DNA from: Bradyrhizobium jicamae
GTDB lineage: Bacteria; Pseudomonadota; Alphaproteobacteria; Rhizobiales; Xanthobacteraceae
Reading direction: 5' to 3'
DNA length: 64,000 bases
NCBI RefSeq assembly: GCF_018130695.1
Contig: NZ_JAFCJX010000029.1
Location: 1 to 64,000, forward strand
In this document: positions 34,001 to 42,369 of the stretch, in pieces
How the letters are laid out: the number at the start of each line of letters is the position of its first letter
Numbering within the stretch: the stretch's first letter is position 1
Made by a program: the position numbers and the translations under genes
The notes under the pieces: model-generated
Database searches by the model: none
What the model was told of the DNA's origin: nothing
Seen by the model: only the letters and a program-made list of their open reading frames with translations

Positions 34001-35230
34001 ATGACCGCGACTGCGCTTAAGTCCGAGGCCAGCCCCGCCGCCAACCGCACCGGCGTCTATCTCGCCGTGCTGCAGCTCGTGTTCACGCTGGGCTGGACCA
34101 CCTACGTGATCTATCTGCCAAAGCTGTGCGCAGAGGTCGGGATCGCGCCGGCGACGGTGATCCTGATTCTGATGCTGGATCAGGCCATCTTCACCATCAC
34201 TGATACCGTGATGGGGATTGCCGCGGACAAGATTGCGCCCATCGTCGGCCGGCTCGGTATCTTCGTCGGCTGCCTCACCGCGATCTCCTGCGCTGCCTTC
34301 ATCGCGCTGCCTTATGTCGCCGGCACGGGGCCGGGCGCGCAGGTCTGGTTCATCGTCCTGATCGTGGTCTGGGCGGTGACGTCGTCGGCATTGCGCGCGC
34401 CACCGCTGACGCTGCTGGCAAAACATCGCGCACGGCCGCAGGTGCCGTTCCTCGCCGCGCTGGCGATGCTAGGCTACGGCCTGGCCGGCGCGGCCGCGCC
34501 CTATCTCGGCGTCGTGCTGCGCGATCATGATGCACGGATTCCCTTCCTGCTGTCGGGCGTGGTGCTGCTGCTGACGACGCTGGCGCTCTCCAGCGTCGAG
34601 CGCGGATTGGTGCAGGAGGAGCCGCAGCCGAAGCAGCACGCACCGCCGAAAGCGCTCGGCGTCGTGCCGATGATCTTCATCGCCGCGATGGTGATCCTGT
34701 CGCTGGGGTACCAGCTGCATTTCAGCATCAACAGCGGGCCGTTCTATCTGCGCTTCGTCAAGCCTGACGGCCTGCAATGGCTGATGCCGGTGTTCTGGAT
34801 CGGCTTCAACATCGCGATGTTTCCGGCGAGCCTGATCGTCAAGCATCGCGGCGGGCTGATCGTGATGGGCGCGGCGGGCCTGCTCGGCGCGATCGCCGTC
34901 GTCGCCGCGGAGATGGCCGGCAGCCTCAACATCCTGATCGCGGCGCAATTCCTGGCCGGCGCGGCCTGGGGCTGCATGCTGATGAGCGCGGTGTCGGCGG
35001 CGCTGGCAATCGGCGAGACCGGCGCCGAAGGCAAGGTTACCGGTCTCGTGTTCTCCGCGCTGGCGCTCGCCACCTTCGCGCGGATGGCCGCGGTTGCCGG
35101 CGGCCTGCAGAAGATGCCGGACTACGCGCCGCTGTTGCACTGGGCGCCAGTCGCCTGCTGGTCGGTCGCCGGCGCCGGGCTGCTGGTAATCGCGGCGAAC
35201 CGGCTGCAGCGCGGCGTGAAGGTGGTCTAG
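34001..35230 (+). CDS. Major facilitator superfamily transporter
   Basis: 409 residues, with about twelve hydrophobic helices; the first is YLAVLQLVFTLGWTTYVIYL and the last ends near VAGAGLLVIAA. The MFS A-like motif region after the second helix (MGIAADKIAPIVGRLG) is present. It has no antibiotic-specific signature. The gene overlaps the convergent TPP-enzyme gene by four bases. It could carry an aromatic acid for the hpa locus next door or be unrelated; substrate unknown. Confidence 0.85.
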   Translation: MTATALKSEASPAANRTGVYLAVLQLVFTLGWTTYVIYLPKLCAEVGIAPATVILILMLDQAIFTITDTVMGIAADKIAPIVGRLGIFVGCLTAISCAAFIALPYVAGTGPGAQVWFIVLIVVWAVTSSALRAPPLTLLAKHRARPQVPFLAALAMLGYGLAGAAAPYLGVVLRDHDARIPFLLSGVVLLLTTLALSSVERGLVQEEPQPKQHAPPKALGVVPMIFIAAMVILSLGYQLHFSINSGPFYLRFVKPDGLQWLMPVFWIGFNIAMFPASLIVKHRGGLIVMGAAGLLGAIAVVAAEMAGSLNILIAAQFLAGAAWGCMLMSAVSAALAIGETGAEGKVTGLVFSALALATFARMAAVAGGLQKMPDYAPLLHWAPVACWSVAGAGLLVIAANRLQRGVKVV

Positions 35231-36855
35231 TTGTTCTTCGCGGGATGGATGAACGCCCAGGGCGAGACTTCGGAATCCGTCGGCACTTCCACTGAGATCA
35301 CGTAAGGGCCGCCGTCGGCCAGGGCCTTCTCCAGCGCGAGGCGGAAGTGATCGGGCGAGGTGACGCGCGCCGCGCCGGCGCCGAAGGATTCTGCGAGCTT
35401 GACGAAGTCCGGATTGACGAGATCGGACGCCACCACGCGGCCGTCGAAGCGTTCGCGCTGGTCGCGGCGGACGTTGCCGTAGGCATTGTTGTTGAACACC
35501 AGCGTCACCACGCCGATCCGGAACTGCACGGCGGTTGCGAGCTCCTGCACGCCGAACATGAATCCGCCGTCGCCGGTGATCGCGACCACCGGTGTGTTGG
35601 GGTTGGCGACCTTGGCGCCGAGCGCGGTCGGAAAGCCAGAGCCGAGCGTGCCCTGATAGCCCGAAGTGATGAAGGTTCGCGGCTCGTAGATCGGAAACCC
35701 GTACCAGGAGGCGAAGCCGACCTGCGACAGCTCGTCGGTGACGATCGCGTTCGCCGGCAGAATCTCGCGCAGGATCTTCAGGTAAGCCATCTGCGGCTGG
35801 ATGCGCTGGATCTCGTGCTCGGCCGCCGCCGTCGCCTCGCGGATCGCAGCGCGTCGGCCGCTGGTTTTGGTGTAGCCGGCTTTGCGCACGGCGGCGGCGA
35901 GGTCGGCGGTGCCAGTCTTTGAGTCCGCGATCACGGCGGCATCGGCTGGCCAGCGGCGCATCTCGACGGGATCGATATCGATGCGCACGCATTTCAGGCC
36001 GTCGGGCCGATAGGGCCAGCGCGACATCGTCGGCAGCTCGAGCCGCGTGCCGATGCCGATCATCAGGTCCGTCTTCGGCCATAGCTTGTAGGCGGCCGCC
36101 ATGGTCAGGCCGAGCTCATGCGCGTTGGAGACGATGCCGCGGCCGCTGCGGAACGCGACCACGGGCGCATCGATCATCTCGGCGAGCTCGAGAATCTCGT
36201 CGCGCGCCTCGATCGCGCCGCTACCGACGAAGATCATTGGCGCCTTGCTGGCCTTGATCAGGTCGGCGGCGGCCTTGATCCGATCAGGATCGGGCAGCGG
36301 CGACGGCAGCAGCTCGAACGGCTTTGCGGCGGCGACCTGCGCGCGCTGGGTGAAGATGTCCCAGGGCATCTCCAGCGAGACCGGGCCGCGGCGGCCCGAC
36401 AGCATCTCCTGGAACGCGCGCGACACCATCGCGGGCGCGACATCAGGGTACTCGATCCGCTCCGCCCATTTCAGGAAGGTGCGCAGGGTGGCGAGCTGGT
36501 CCGGCATCTCGTGCAGATGGCCGCGGCCCCTGCCGAGAAATTGCGTCGGCACCTGGCCGGTCAGGCACAGCACCGGCTCGTTGCAGCCGAATGCAGTCAG
36601 CATCGCAGCGGAGGCGTTGAGTACGCCGGGGCCGGGCACCACGCTGAACACGCCGGGCTTGCCCGAGGAGCGGGCATAGCCGAACGCCATATAGCCGCAG
36701 GCCTGCTCGTGCCGCGCACCGATCACCTTGAGCTGCGCCTGGTGGAAGGCATCGAACAAGCCGTAGATCTGCGCGCCGGGCAGGCCGAACACGGTGTCGA
36801 CGCCGTGCGCGACGAGGCCGTTGACGATCGCTTCGCCGCCGGATGTTGAGGTCAT
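35227..36855 (-). CDS. Thiamine-diphosphate-dependent enzyme, acetolactate-synthase-like
   Basis: 542 residues from the ATG at 36855, which has gga at good distance; a GTG at 36867 is less likely. The N-terminal catalytic Glu is in GARHEQACGYMAFGYAR. The TPP/Mg motif runs from ITGDGGFMFGVQEL to NNNAYGNVRRDQ. The general architecture is that of acetolactate synthase, benzoylformate decarboxylase and similar enzymes, but no specific member can be named. It is the last gene of the hpa minus-strand unit, 25 bases after hpaG. The known homoprotocatechuate route needs no TPP step, so a 2-oxo acid side reaction is hypothesised. Confidence 0.83.
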   Translation of the reverse strand: MTSTSGGEAIVNGLVAHGVDTVFGLPGAQIYGLFDAFHQAQLKVIGARHEQACGYMAFGYARSSGKPGVFSVVPGPGVLNASAAMLTAFGCNEPVLCLTGQVPTQFLGRGRGHLHEMPDQLATLRTFLKWAERIEYPDVAPAMVSRAFQEMLSGRRGPVSLEMPWDIFTQRAQVAAAKPFELLPSPLPDPDRIKAAADLIKASKAPMIFVGSGAIEARDEILELAEMIDAPVVAFRSGRGIVSNAHELGLTMAAAYKLWPKTDLMIGIGTRLELPTMSRWPYRPDGLKCVRIDIDPVEMRRWPADAAVIADSKTGTADLAAAVRKAGYTKTSGRRAAIREATAAAEHEIQRIQPQMAYLKILREILPANAIVTDELSQVGFASWYGFPIYEPRTFITSGYQGTLGSGFPTALGAKVANPNTPVVAITGDGGFMFGVQELATAVQFRIGVVTLVFNNNAYGNVRRDQRERFDGRVVASDLVNPDFVKLAESFGAGAARVTSPDHFRLALEKALADGGPYVISVEVPTDSEVSPWAFIHPAKNN

Positions 36856-36880
36856 GGCACTGTCCACTCGGTTGAAGAGG

Positions 36881-37753
36881 TTAGTTGGCTTCGTCGACGA
36901 CGCTGTTGCACAACACGCCGACGCCCTCGGCTTCCACCTCGATCACATCGCCCGGCTTGAGGTAGCGCGGCGGATCGAACCGCGCGCCGGCACCGGTCGG
37001 CGTGCCCGTGACGATGACGTCGCCCGGCACCAGCGTCGTGAAGGTCGAGATGTAGTTGATGAGGTAGCGGAAGCCAAAGATCAATCGCGAGGTGCGATCG
37101 TCCTGCCGCGTTTCGCCGTTGATGCGCGTGGTGAGGCGGATATCGGCGATCTGCGCCTCATCGGTGTAGGGCACGATCCAGGGCCCGATACTGCCGGTGG
37201 AATCGAAATTCTTGCCCTGCGTGACGTTGAATTTGGCGTGACGCACCCAGTCGCGGATGGTGCCCTCGTTGCACAGCGTGAGCGCGGCGATGTGATCGAG
37301 CGCGCTGCTTTCAGGAATGTGCCGGCCGGACTTGCCGATCACGAGCGTCAGCTCGCCTTCATAGTCCAGCTGCGGCGAAGCGCGCGGGCGCACCAGCGGC
37401 GTGTTGTGCCCGGTGAAGGAGCGCGGCACGCGCAGGAACATGCTCGGATATTTCGGGGCGTCGGAGCCGTCCTTGTATTCGGCATTGCGGTCGGGATAGT
37501 TGACGCCGATGCAGATGATCTTCTCCGGCGCCGGAATCGGCGGCTGGAAGGTGATCGCGTCGAGCCCGTGATCGGGCGACCGCTTCGCGGCGTCTTCGGC
37601 GAGTTTTGCGAGTGCGCCGGCCGCAATCGCCTCGCGCAGGGTCGGATAATCCCTGGCGAAGCGAGACGAGAGGTCGACGGCGCCGGCGTCGGTCACCGCG
37701 CCATAGCGCGTGGTGCCGTTCACGGAGTAGGTGGCGAGGCGAGGTGCTGACAT
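36881..37753 (-). CDS. hpaG: Fumarylacetoacetase-family hydrolase/decarboxylase, HpaG-like
   Basis: 290 residues with the single C-terminal FAH domain. KIICIGVNYPDRNAEYK is the family entry motif, LDYEGELTLVIGKSGRHIPE holds metal ligands (Glu pair), and LVPGDVIVTGTPTGAGARF is the closing motif. In E. coli HpaG is a two-domain protein of about 430 residues that decarboxylates and isomerises 5-oxopent-3-ene-1,2,5-tricarboxylate. Here only one domain exists, so the second function may be absent or supplied elsewhere. The placement right after hpaD supports the assignment. An ATG at 37753 is preferred over a GTG at 37762. Confidence 0.8.
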   Translation of the reverse strand: MSAPRLATYSVNGTTRYGAVTDAGAVDLSSRFARDYPTLREAIAAGALAKLAEDAAKRSPDHGLDAITFQPPIPAPEKIICIGVNYPDRNAEYKDGSDAPKYPSMFLRVPRSFTGHNTPLVRPRASPQLDYEGELTLVIGKSGRHIPESSALDHIAALTLCNEGTIRDWVRHAKFNVTQGKNFDSTGSIGPWIVPYTDEAQIADIRLTTRINGETRQDDRTSRLIFGFRYLINYISTFTTLVPGDVIVTGTPTGAGARFDPPRYLKPGDVIEVEAEGVGVLCNSVVDEAN

Positions 37754-37765
37754 GGCTGGCACGCT

Positions 37766-38749
37766 TTAATCCGCGACCAGCACGTTGGCGACGAAGCGCG
37801 GCTCGCGCACGGCCTGGCCTGCAAAGGGCGAGCCCTCCTCGAACCAGGAGCGCGGGGCGGGCGCGCCCCACAGGGTCTGGCGGCGCGGATCGCGTAGCGA
37901 CCAGCGCAGCGGCTCGTGGTCGTGATCGCCGGTGAAGTAATCGCTGGTATAGAGTTCGATGCGGTGGCCATCGGGGTCGCGGATGTAGAGGAAGAACGCG
38001 TTCGAGATGCCATGGCGGCCCGGGCCGCGCTCGATATTGGCGACGAAGCCCTGCGAGGCCATCACGTCGCAGAGATGCACGATGTTCATCGCGGTCGGCA
38101 CCCAATAGGCGATGTGATGCAGGCGCGGGCCGCGGCCGTTGGTGATCGCGAAGTCGTGGACATTGCCCTTGCGATGCATCCAGGCCGCCGCGATGCGGCC
38201 GTTCTCGCCGTCCTCCTCGGCATATTCGGTGAGGCGGAAGCCGAGCCGGGCGTAGAAGTCGACGGTGTCCTGCACCTCGGCGGCGAAGACGTTGAAATGG
38301 TCGAGCCGCTGCGGATGACAACCCTTGTAGAGATCGTAGCGACGCAACAGATGCGGGCGCTTCTCCATCGTCGCGTAGAGCTCGATCTGGTAGCCGAAGG
38401 GATCGGTGAACTGCAGCGTGCGGCCCTGGAACGGCTGGTCGACGAAGGCATAGGTGACGCCGTTCTCGGAGAAGAACGACGCGGCCTTGTCGAGATCGCC
38501 GTCGTTGCCGACCTTGAAGCCGAGCCGGTTGCAGGCGGCCTTCTCCGCCTTGCGCAGCACCACCGAGTGGTGCTGATGCTCCTCGCTGGCGCGGAGATAC
38601 ACGGCCTTGTCGTCGCGGTCCTCGACATGGAGGCCGACCGTGTTCTCGTAGAACGCGGCGCTCTTGTTCAGATCGGTGACATCGAGCACCGCATGGCTGC
38701 AGCGGATGATGTTGAAGGGCGGATCGAAGATGTGCTTCGGAACGGGCAT
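37766..38749 (-). CDS. hpaD: Homoprotocatechuate 2,3-dioxygenase (type I extradiol, VOC fold)
   Basis: 327 residues with two VOC domains. The iron ligands of the Brevibacterium enzyme are present at His151 (RLDHFN), His212 (GPRLHHIAY) and Glu265 (GHRIELY). The acid-base His198 (KGNVHD), the IERGPGRHG loop and Tyr255 are also conserved. It cleaves 3,4-dihydroxyphenylacetate next to the diol with Fe(II) and O2 to 5-carboxymethyl-2-hydroxymuconate semialdehyde. It is the VOC type, unlike the E. coli HpaD (LigB fold). Other catechol-type substrates remain possible. The ATG follows tgagga; hpaG starts 12 bases after its stop. Confidence 0.9.
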   Translation of the reverse strand: MPVPKHIFDPPFNIIRCSHAVLDVTDLNKSAAFYENTVGLHVEDRDDKAVYLRASEEHQHHSVVLRKAEKAACNRLGFKVGNDGDLDKAASFFSENGVTYAFVDQPFQGRTLQFTDPFGYQIELYATMEKRPHLLRRYDLYKGCHPQRLDHFNVFAAEVQDTVDFYARLGFRLTEYAEEDGENGRIAAAWMHRKGNVHDFAITNGRGPRLHHIAYWVPTAMNIVHLCDVMASQGFVANIERGPGRHGISNAFFLYIRDPDGHRIELYTSDYFTGDHDHEPLRWSLRDPRRQTLWGAPAPRSWFEEGSPFAGQAVREPRFVANVLVAD

Positions 38750-38772
38750 GGACGTTTCCTCAAGGTTTGTTG

Positions 38773-38880
38773 ACCCTCATGGTGAGCAGGCGCGTCAGCG
38801 CCGTCTCGAACCACGAGGCCCGGCCGGTGGCCTCGTCCTTCGAGACGCGGGCTGGCGCCCGCTCCTCAGGATGAGGGGTG
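38773..38880. repeat. Intergenic inverted repeat, family C copy 3, overlapping hpaE
   Basis: Arms accctcatggtgagcagg at the left and ctcctcaggatgaggggt at the right match the copies at 5188-5288 and 19338-19437. The right arm runs into hpaE (stop at 38866), so it encodes the last residues and the stop codon of that gene. Confidence 0.8.
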
Positions 38881-40413
38881 GCCGAGCTTCTGAATCTTGT
38901 GGGTCCCGCGGGCGAGCGAGACGTGCTTGGTTTCCATGTAGAAGTCGAACGAATAGTTGCCGCCGTCGCGGCCGATGCCCGACGATTTCATGCCGCCGAA
39001 CGGCGTCGGCAGATGGCGGACGTTTTCCGAGTTGAGCCAGATCATGCCGGCTTCCAGCGCGTCGGCGACGCGCAGCGCGCGGCCCATGTCACCGGTCCAG
39101 ACATAGCCGGTCAGGCCATACTGCACGCCGTTGGCGATCTCGATCGCATCCAGCTCGTCCTTGAACGGGATCACGGTCAGGAACGGGCCGAACACCTCTT
39201 CCTGCGCCACGCGCATCTCGGCGCTCGCACCGGTCACCAGCGTCGGCTGCACGTAGTGGCCGCCGCCGGGCCCGTCATGCGGCTTGCCGCCGACCGCAAT
39301 CGTCGCGCCGTCCTTCTTCGCAACGTCAAAATAGCTGCAGACTTTTGCGAGATGCCGCTCATGGATCAGCGGCCCGATCTCGGTTGCGGGATCGAGGGGA
39401 TGGCCGACCTTCAGCGCCCTGACGCGCGCGGTGAGTTTTTCAACAAACTTGTCGGCGATGCTCTGTTGCACCAGCAGCCGGCTCGACGACGTGCAGCGCT
39501 CGCCGTTCAGCGAGTAGATCATGAATACGACCGCATCGAGCGCGCGGTCGAGATCGGCGTCGTCGAACACGATCACCGGGTTCTTGCCGCCGAGCTCGAA
39601 ATGCACGCGCTTCAGCGTCGGCGCGCCCTGCGCCATGATCGCCGAGCCCGTCGAGCTTTCGCCGACGAAGCCGATCGCCTTGATCAGGGGATGCTCGGTC
39701 AGCGCCTTGCCGGCCTCTTCGCCAAAGCCGTGCACGGTGTTGAGCACGCCGTCGGGCAGGCCGGCCTGCTTCGCGAGCTTCACCAGCATGTCGGCGGTGA
39801 CCGGCGACCATTCGGCCGGCTTGTGCACGACCGTGCAGCCGGCGGCGAGGGCAGGGGCGATCTTCCAGGTCGAGAGCATGAACGGCGTGTTCCACGGCGT
39901 GATCACGCCGACCGGGCCGATCGGGACGCGGGTCGAGATGTTCCAGTGCTCCTCGCTCGGCGTGCTGAGGCCGTCGCGCGCTTCGGCGCATTTGTCGGCG
40001 AAGAAGCGAAAATTCTCGGCGGCGCGGATCGCGGCCTTGGCCATGAAGCGATGCGCCTGACCGGTGTCAATGCATTCGAGCACCGCGATGTCGTCGGCAT
40101 GATCCTCGATCGCATCGGCCACGCTGTGCAGCAGCTTGCGCCGCTTCGCCGCCGGCATGTCGCGCCAGGCCTTGAACGCCGCGCTCGCCGCCTTGGCCGC
40201 ACGATCGATGTCCTCGGCATTGCCGCGGGCGACGGTGGCCAGCACTGATCCATCGACCGGCGATTTCGTCTCGAACGTCTGCCCGGACGCCGACGCGACA
40301 GCCTTGCCGCCGATCATGTGGCTGATGCCCTCCGCCTTCACCCTGGCGAGCAGGGGGCCGGCACGGTCGCGGTTGGCCTGGAACACGTCCGATGATGAGG
40401 TGGATTTATCCAT
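38866..40413 (-). CDS. hpaE: 5-carboxymethyl-2-hydroxymuconate semialdehyde dehydrogenase
   Basis: 515 residues of the aldehyde dehydrogenase superfamily. HFELGGKNPVIVF has the general-base Glu, and NGERCTSSSRL the catalytic Cys. VGPVGVITPWNTPFMLSTWK is the NAD-side helix and strand. In context it oxidises the HpaD product to 5-carboxymethyl-2-hydroxymuconate with NAD. It overlaps the upstream hpaF gene by 8 bases. The last few residues and stop codon come from a family C repeat element, so the C-terminus may differ from relatives by an insertion. The specificity is assigned from operon context. Confidence 0.9.
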   Translation of the reverse strand: MDKSTSSSDVFQANRDRAGPLLARVKAEGISHMIGGKAVASASGQTFETKSPVDGSVLATVARGNAEDIDRAAKAASAAFKAWRDMPAAKRRKLLHSVADAIEDHADDIAVLECIDTGQAHRFMAKAAIRAAENFRFFADKCAEARDGLSTPSEEHWNISTRVPIGPVGVITPWNTPFMLSTWKIAPALAAGCTVVHKPAEWSPVTADMLVKLAKQAGLPDGVLNTVHGFGEEAGKALTEHPLIKAIGFVGESSTGSAIMAQGAPTLKRVHFELGGKNPVIVFDDADLDRALDAVVFMIYSLNGERCTSSSRLLVQQSIADKFVEKLTARVRALKVGHPLDPATEIGPLIHERHLAKVCSYFDVAKKDGATIAVGGKPHDGPGGGHYVQPTLVTGASAEMRVAQEEVFGPFLTVIPFKDELDAIEIANGVQYGLTGYVWTGDMGRALRVADALEAGMIWLNSENVRHLPTPFGGMKSSGIGRDGGNYSFDFYMETKHVSLARGTHKIQKLGHPSS

Positions 40414-40804
40414 TGACCGTCTCCACTTTCAGCGCCTCGTGGATGTTGTTGCGTTTCCAGCTGGTGTCCTTGTCGTTGATCTGCATGTCGAACGACAGGG
40501 CGAACTTCGATTTGACGAACACGGGATCGAGATGCGCCGACAGCGCCTTGAAGATGTGCTCGCCGGCTGTCTTGCGGGTGGCGAGATCGCGCCCCTCCCC
40601 GAGCCGCAGCACCATGTCGAGGAAGCCGTAAATCTTGCGCCCGTCGGCGATCGCATAATGCTCGCATTTGATGGCGCGGACGCGGATGCCGCCGAGCGGG
40701 AAGATGCCGGTCTCGACCGCCGCCTTGCGAACCAGCTCGCAGGTTGCGCCGATGTCGACGAGGCCGTCGAGATTGGCGGAGTATTCGAGTGTGAAATGCG
40801 GCAT
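40406..40804 (-). CDS. hpaF: 5-carboxymethyl-2-hydroxymuconate delta-isomerase
   Basis: 132 residues, the usual length. It starts MPHFTLEYSANL, so after Met removal Pro1 is the catalytic base of the tautomerase superfamily. TGIFPLGGIRVRAIKC matches the CHMI core, and FALSFDMQINDKDTSWKRNN the C-terminal part seen in E. coli HpaF. It isomerises 5-carboxymethyl-2-hydroxymuconate to the oxo form. A clear aggaga precedes the ATG. It lies between hpaH and hpaE in the minus-strand unit. Confidence 0.92.
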   Translation of the reverse strand: MPHFTLEYSANLDGLVDIGATCELVRKAAVETGIFPLGGIRVRAIKCEHYAIADGRKIYGFLDMVLRLGEGRDLATRKTAGEHIFKALSAHLDPVFVKSKFALSFDMQINDKDTSWKRNNIHEALKVETVNG

Positions 40805-40828
40805 GGCCGGTCTCCTGCTTGAAAAGCG

Positions 40829-41635
40829 TCAGGCGAAGTAGCAGCTCACGGAACCGTAAGGCCCATAGTCGGCCTGAATCGTGTCGCCTTTGCGGGTCTC
40901 GATCGGGCGGATGAAGGAGCCTGCCAGCACCACCTGGCCGGGCTCGAGCGCAAGCCCGTTGGGTGCGATCTTGTTGGCGAGCCAGGCCACCGCGGTCGCG
41001 GGATGGTTGAGCACGCCGGCGGCAAGCCCGGTCTCTTCCAGTTGGCCATTCCGGAAGCACAGCGCGCCGATCCAGCGCAGATCGGCGTCGAGCGGACGAA
41101 TGGGACGGCCGCCCAGCACGATGCCGGCATTGGCGGCATTGTCGGCGATGGTGTCGAAGATCTTGCGCGTCGCCTTGGTCTGCGGGTCGACGCGTTCCAC
41201 CCGCGTGTCGAGGATTTCCAGCGCCGGCACCACGAAGTCTGTCGCGTTCAGCACGTCGAACAGCGTGCAGTCGGGGCCGCTCAGGCGGTGCTTCATCACG
41301 AAGGCGAGCTCGGCCTCGACGCGCGTGCCGATGAAGCGGTCGGTCGGCACCAGCCCGCCGTCGGCAAAGAACATGTCGTCGAGCAGGATGCCGGAATCCG
41401 GCTCGTCGATGTTGAGCGCGCTCTGCATCGCTTTCGAGGTCAGGCCGATCTTGTGGCCCTTGATGATGCGGCCCTGCGCCACCTTCATCTCGACCCAGGC
41501 CTTCTGAATCGCGTAGGCATCCTCTAGCGTGATGTGCGGATATTCCAGTGAGAGCTGGCGGATCTGCTTGCGGGTCTTTTCCGCATTGTCGAGCCGTTCG
41601 GCGGCGGAGCGGATATCGTCGCGGGAGAGGGCCAT
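40829..41635 (-). CDS. hpaH: 2-oxo-hept-3-ene-1,7-dioate hydratase
   Basis: 268 residues of the 2-hydroxypentadienoate hydratase / FAH-related family. PDSGILLDDMFFADGG and RVEAELAFVMKHRLSGPDC are the characteristic metal-binding Glu motifs. NAANAGIVLGGRPIRPLDAD and the C-terminal VVLAGSFIRPIETRKGD follow. In context it hydrates 2-oxo-hept-3-ene-1,7-dioate to 4-hydroxy-2-oxoheptanedioate for the HpaI aldolase. MhpD-type hydratases look similar, so substrate is from context. It is the first gene of the unit, divergent from hpaR, with a predicted promoter at 41667-41695. Confidence 0.88.
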   Translation of the reverse strand: MALSRDDIRSAAERLDNAEKTRKQIRQLSLEYPHITLEDAYAIQKAWVEMKVAQGRIIKGHKIGLTSKAMQSALNIDEPDSGILLDDMFFADGGLVPTDRFIGTRVEAELAFVMKHRLSGPDCTLFDVLNATDFVVPALEILDTRVERVDPQTKATRKIFDTIADNAANAGIVLGGRPIRPLDADLRWIGALCFRNGQLEETGLAAGVLNHPATAVAWLANKIAPNGLALEPGQVVLAGSFIRPIETRKGDTIQADYGPYGSVSCYFA

Positions 41636-41666
41636 GGAGCTCAGCGAAATTGTGGGTGCCGGGAGA

Positions 41667-41695
41667 TGATTAACATGTTAAGTTCTTTTCGGCAA
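41667..41695 (-). promoter_or_regulatory. Predicted promoter of the hpaH unit
   Basis: Read on the minus strand: TTGCCG (41695-41690), a 17-base spacer, then TAATCA (41672-41667). The -10 box overlaps the palindrome at 41670-41681. No experimental start site is known to me; this is a sequence prediction. Confidence 0.45.
41670..41681. promoter_or_regulatory. Perfect 12-bp palindrome, candidate HpaR (MarR) operator
   Basis: TTAACATGTTAA is a perfect inverted repeat in the 104-base gap between the divergent hpaH and hpaR starts. It overlaps the predicted -10 box of hpaH. MarR-family repressors commonly bind AT-rich palindromes of this kind, and binding here would block hpa transcription and could adjust the regulator's own. 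Confidence 0.6.
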
Positions 41696-41739
41696 ACTGA
41701 ATCGATGCATGCTGCAGTGCGAAAGTTTGCGGACTGAAG

Positions 41740-42276
41740 ATGGTGCGCAAAAGATCTTTGGACGGATCGCGTCCAGGCCAAACGGAAGCGGGGCCTTCCC
41801 GCCGCGCGCCGATGCGCGAGTTCTCGCGCTCGCTACCGATGTCGCTGCTGCGCGCCCGCGAAGCCGTGATGCGCCAGTTCCGCCCGTCACTGCGCAATCA
41901 CGGGCTGACCGAGCAGCAATGGCGGATCCTGCGTGCGCTCTCCTCGGTCGACGAGATCGAGGTCACGGAACTGGCGCGGCTCGCCTTTCTGCTCGGCCCG
42001 AGCCTGTCGCGCATCCTGCGCGATCTCGAGGCGCGGCAGCTGATCGAGCGCAAGGCGGCAGAGACCGACCTGCGCCGCGCCGTGGTCTCGATCTCCGCCA
42101 AGGGGTTGAAGCTGATCGAGGCGGTGGCGCCGACCTCGGAAGCGATCTATGCCGCGATCACAAAACGCTTCGGCGCGCGGCGGCTGGCGGAACTGCAGGA
42201 GATGCTCACGGCGCTCGAAGGCGATCTCTCCGACATGGCATCGGGCGACGATGCCGAGCTGGATGCGAATGAGTGA
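41740..42276 (+). CDS. hpaR: MarR-family regulator, HpaR-like
   Basis: 178 residues. The winged helix-turn-helix is in LTEQQWRILRALSSVDEIEV through LGPSLSRILRDLEARQLIER, followed by the wing (KAAETDLRRAVVSISAKG). HpaR-type repressors control homoprotocatechuate degradation and are released by an aromatic acid. It is divergent from the hpa unit and a palindrome lies between. The first 20 or so residues (KRSLDGSRPGQTEAGPS) are an extra polar tail, so a later start at Met25 or Met34 is possible. Confidence 0.88.
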   Translation: MVRKRSLDGSRPGQTEAGPSRRAPMREFSRSLPMSLLRAREAVMRQFRPSLRNHGLTEQQWRILRALSSVDEIEVTELARLAFLLGPSLSRILRDLEARQLIERKAAETDLRRAVVSISAKGLKLIEAVAPTSEAIYAAITKRFGARRLAELQEMLTALEGDLSDMASGDDAELDANE

Positions 42277-42369
42277 TCACAAATTTGCATGATGCCGTGG
42301 GCGGCACGCATGGCTTGCGTTGCTACTGTGCCGCCAAATTTTTTGACAACGGGAGCGAGCCGTCCATCC

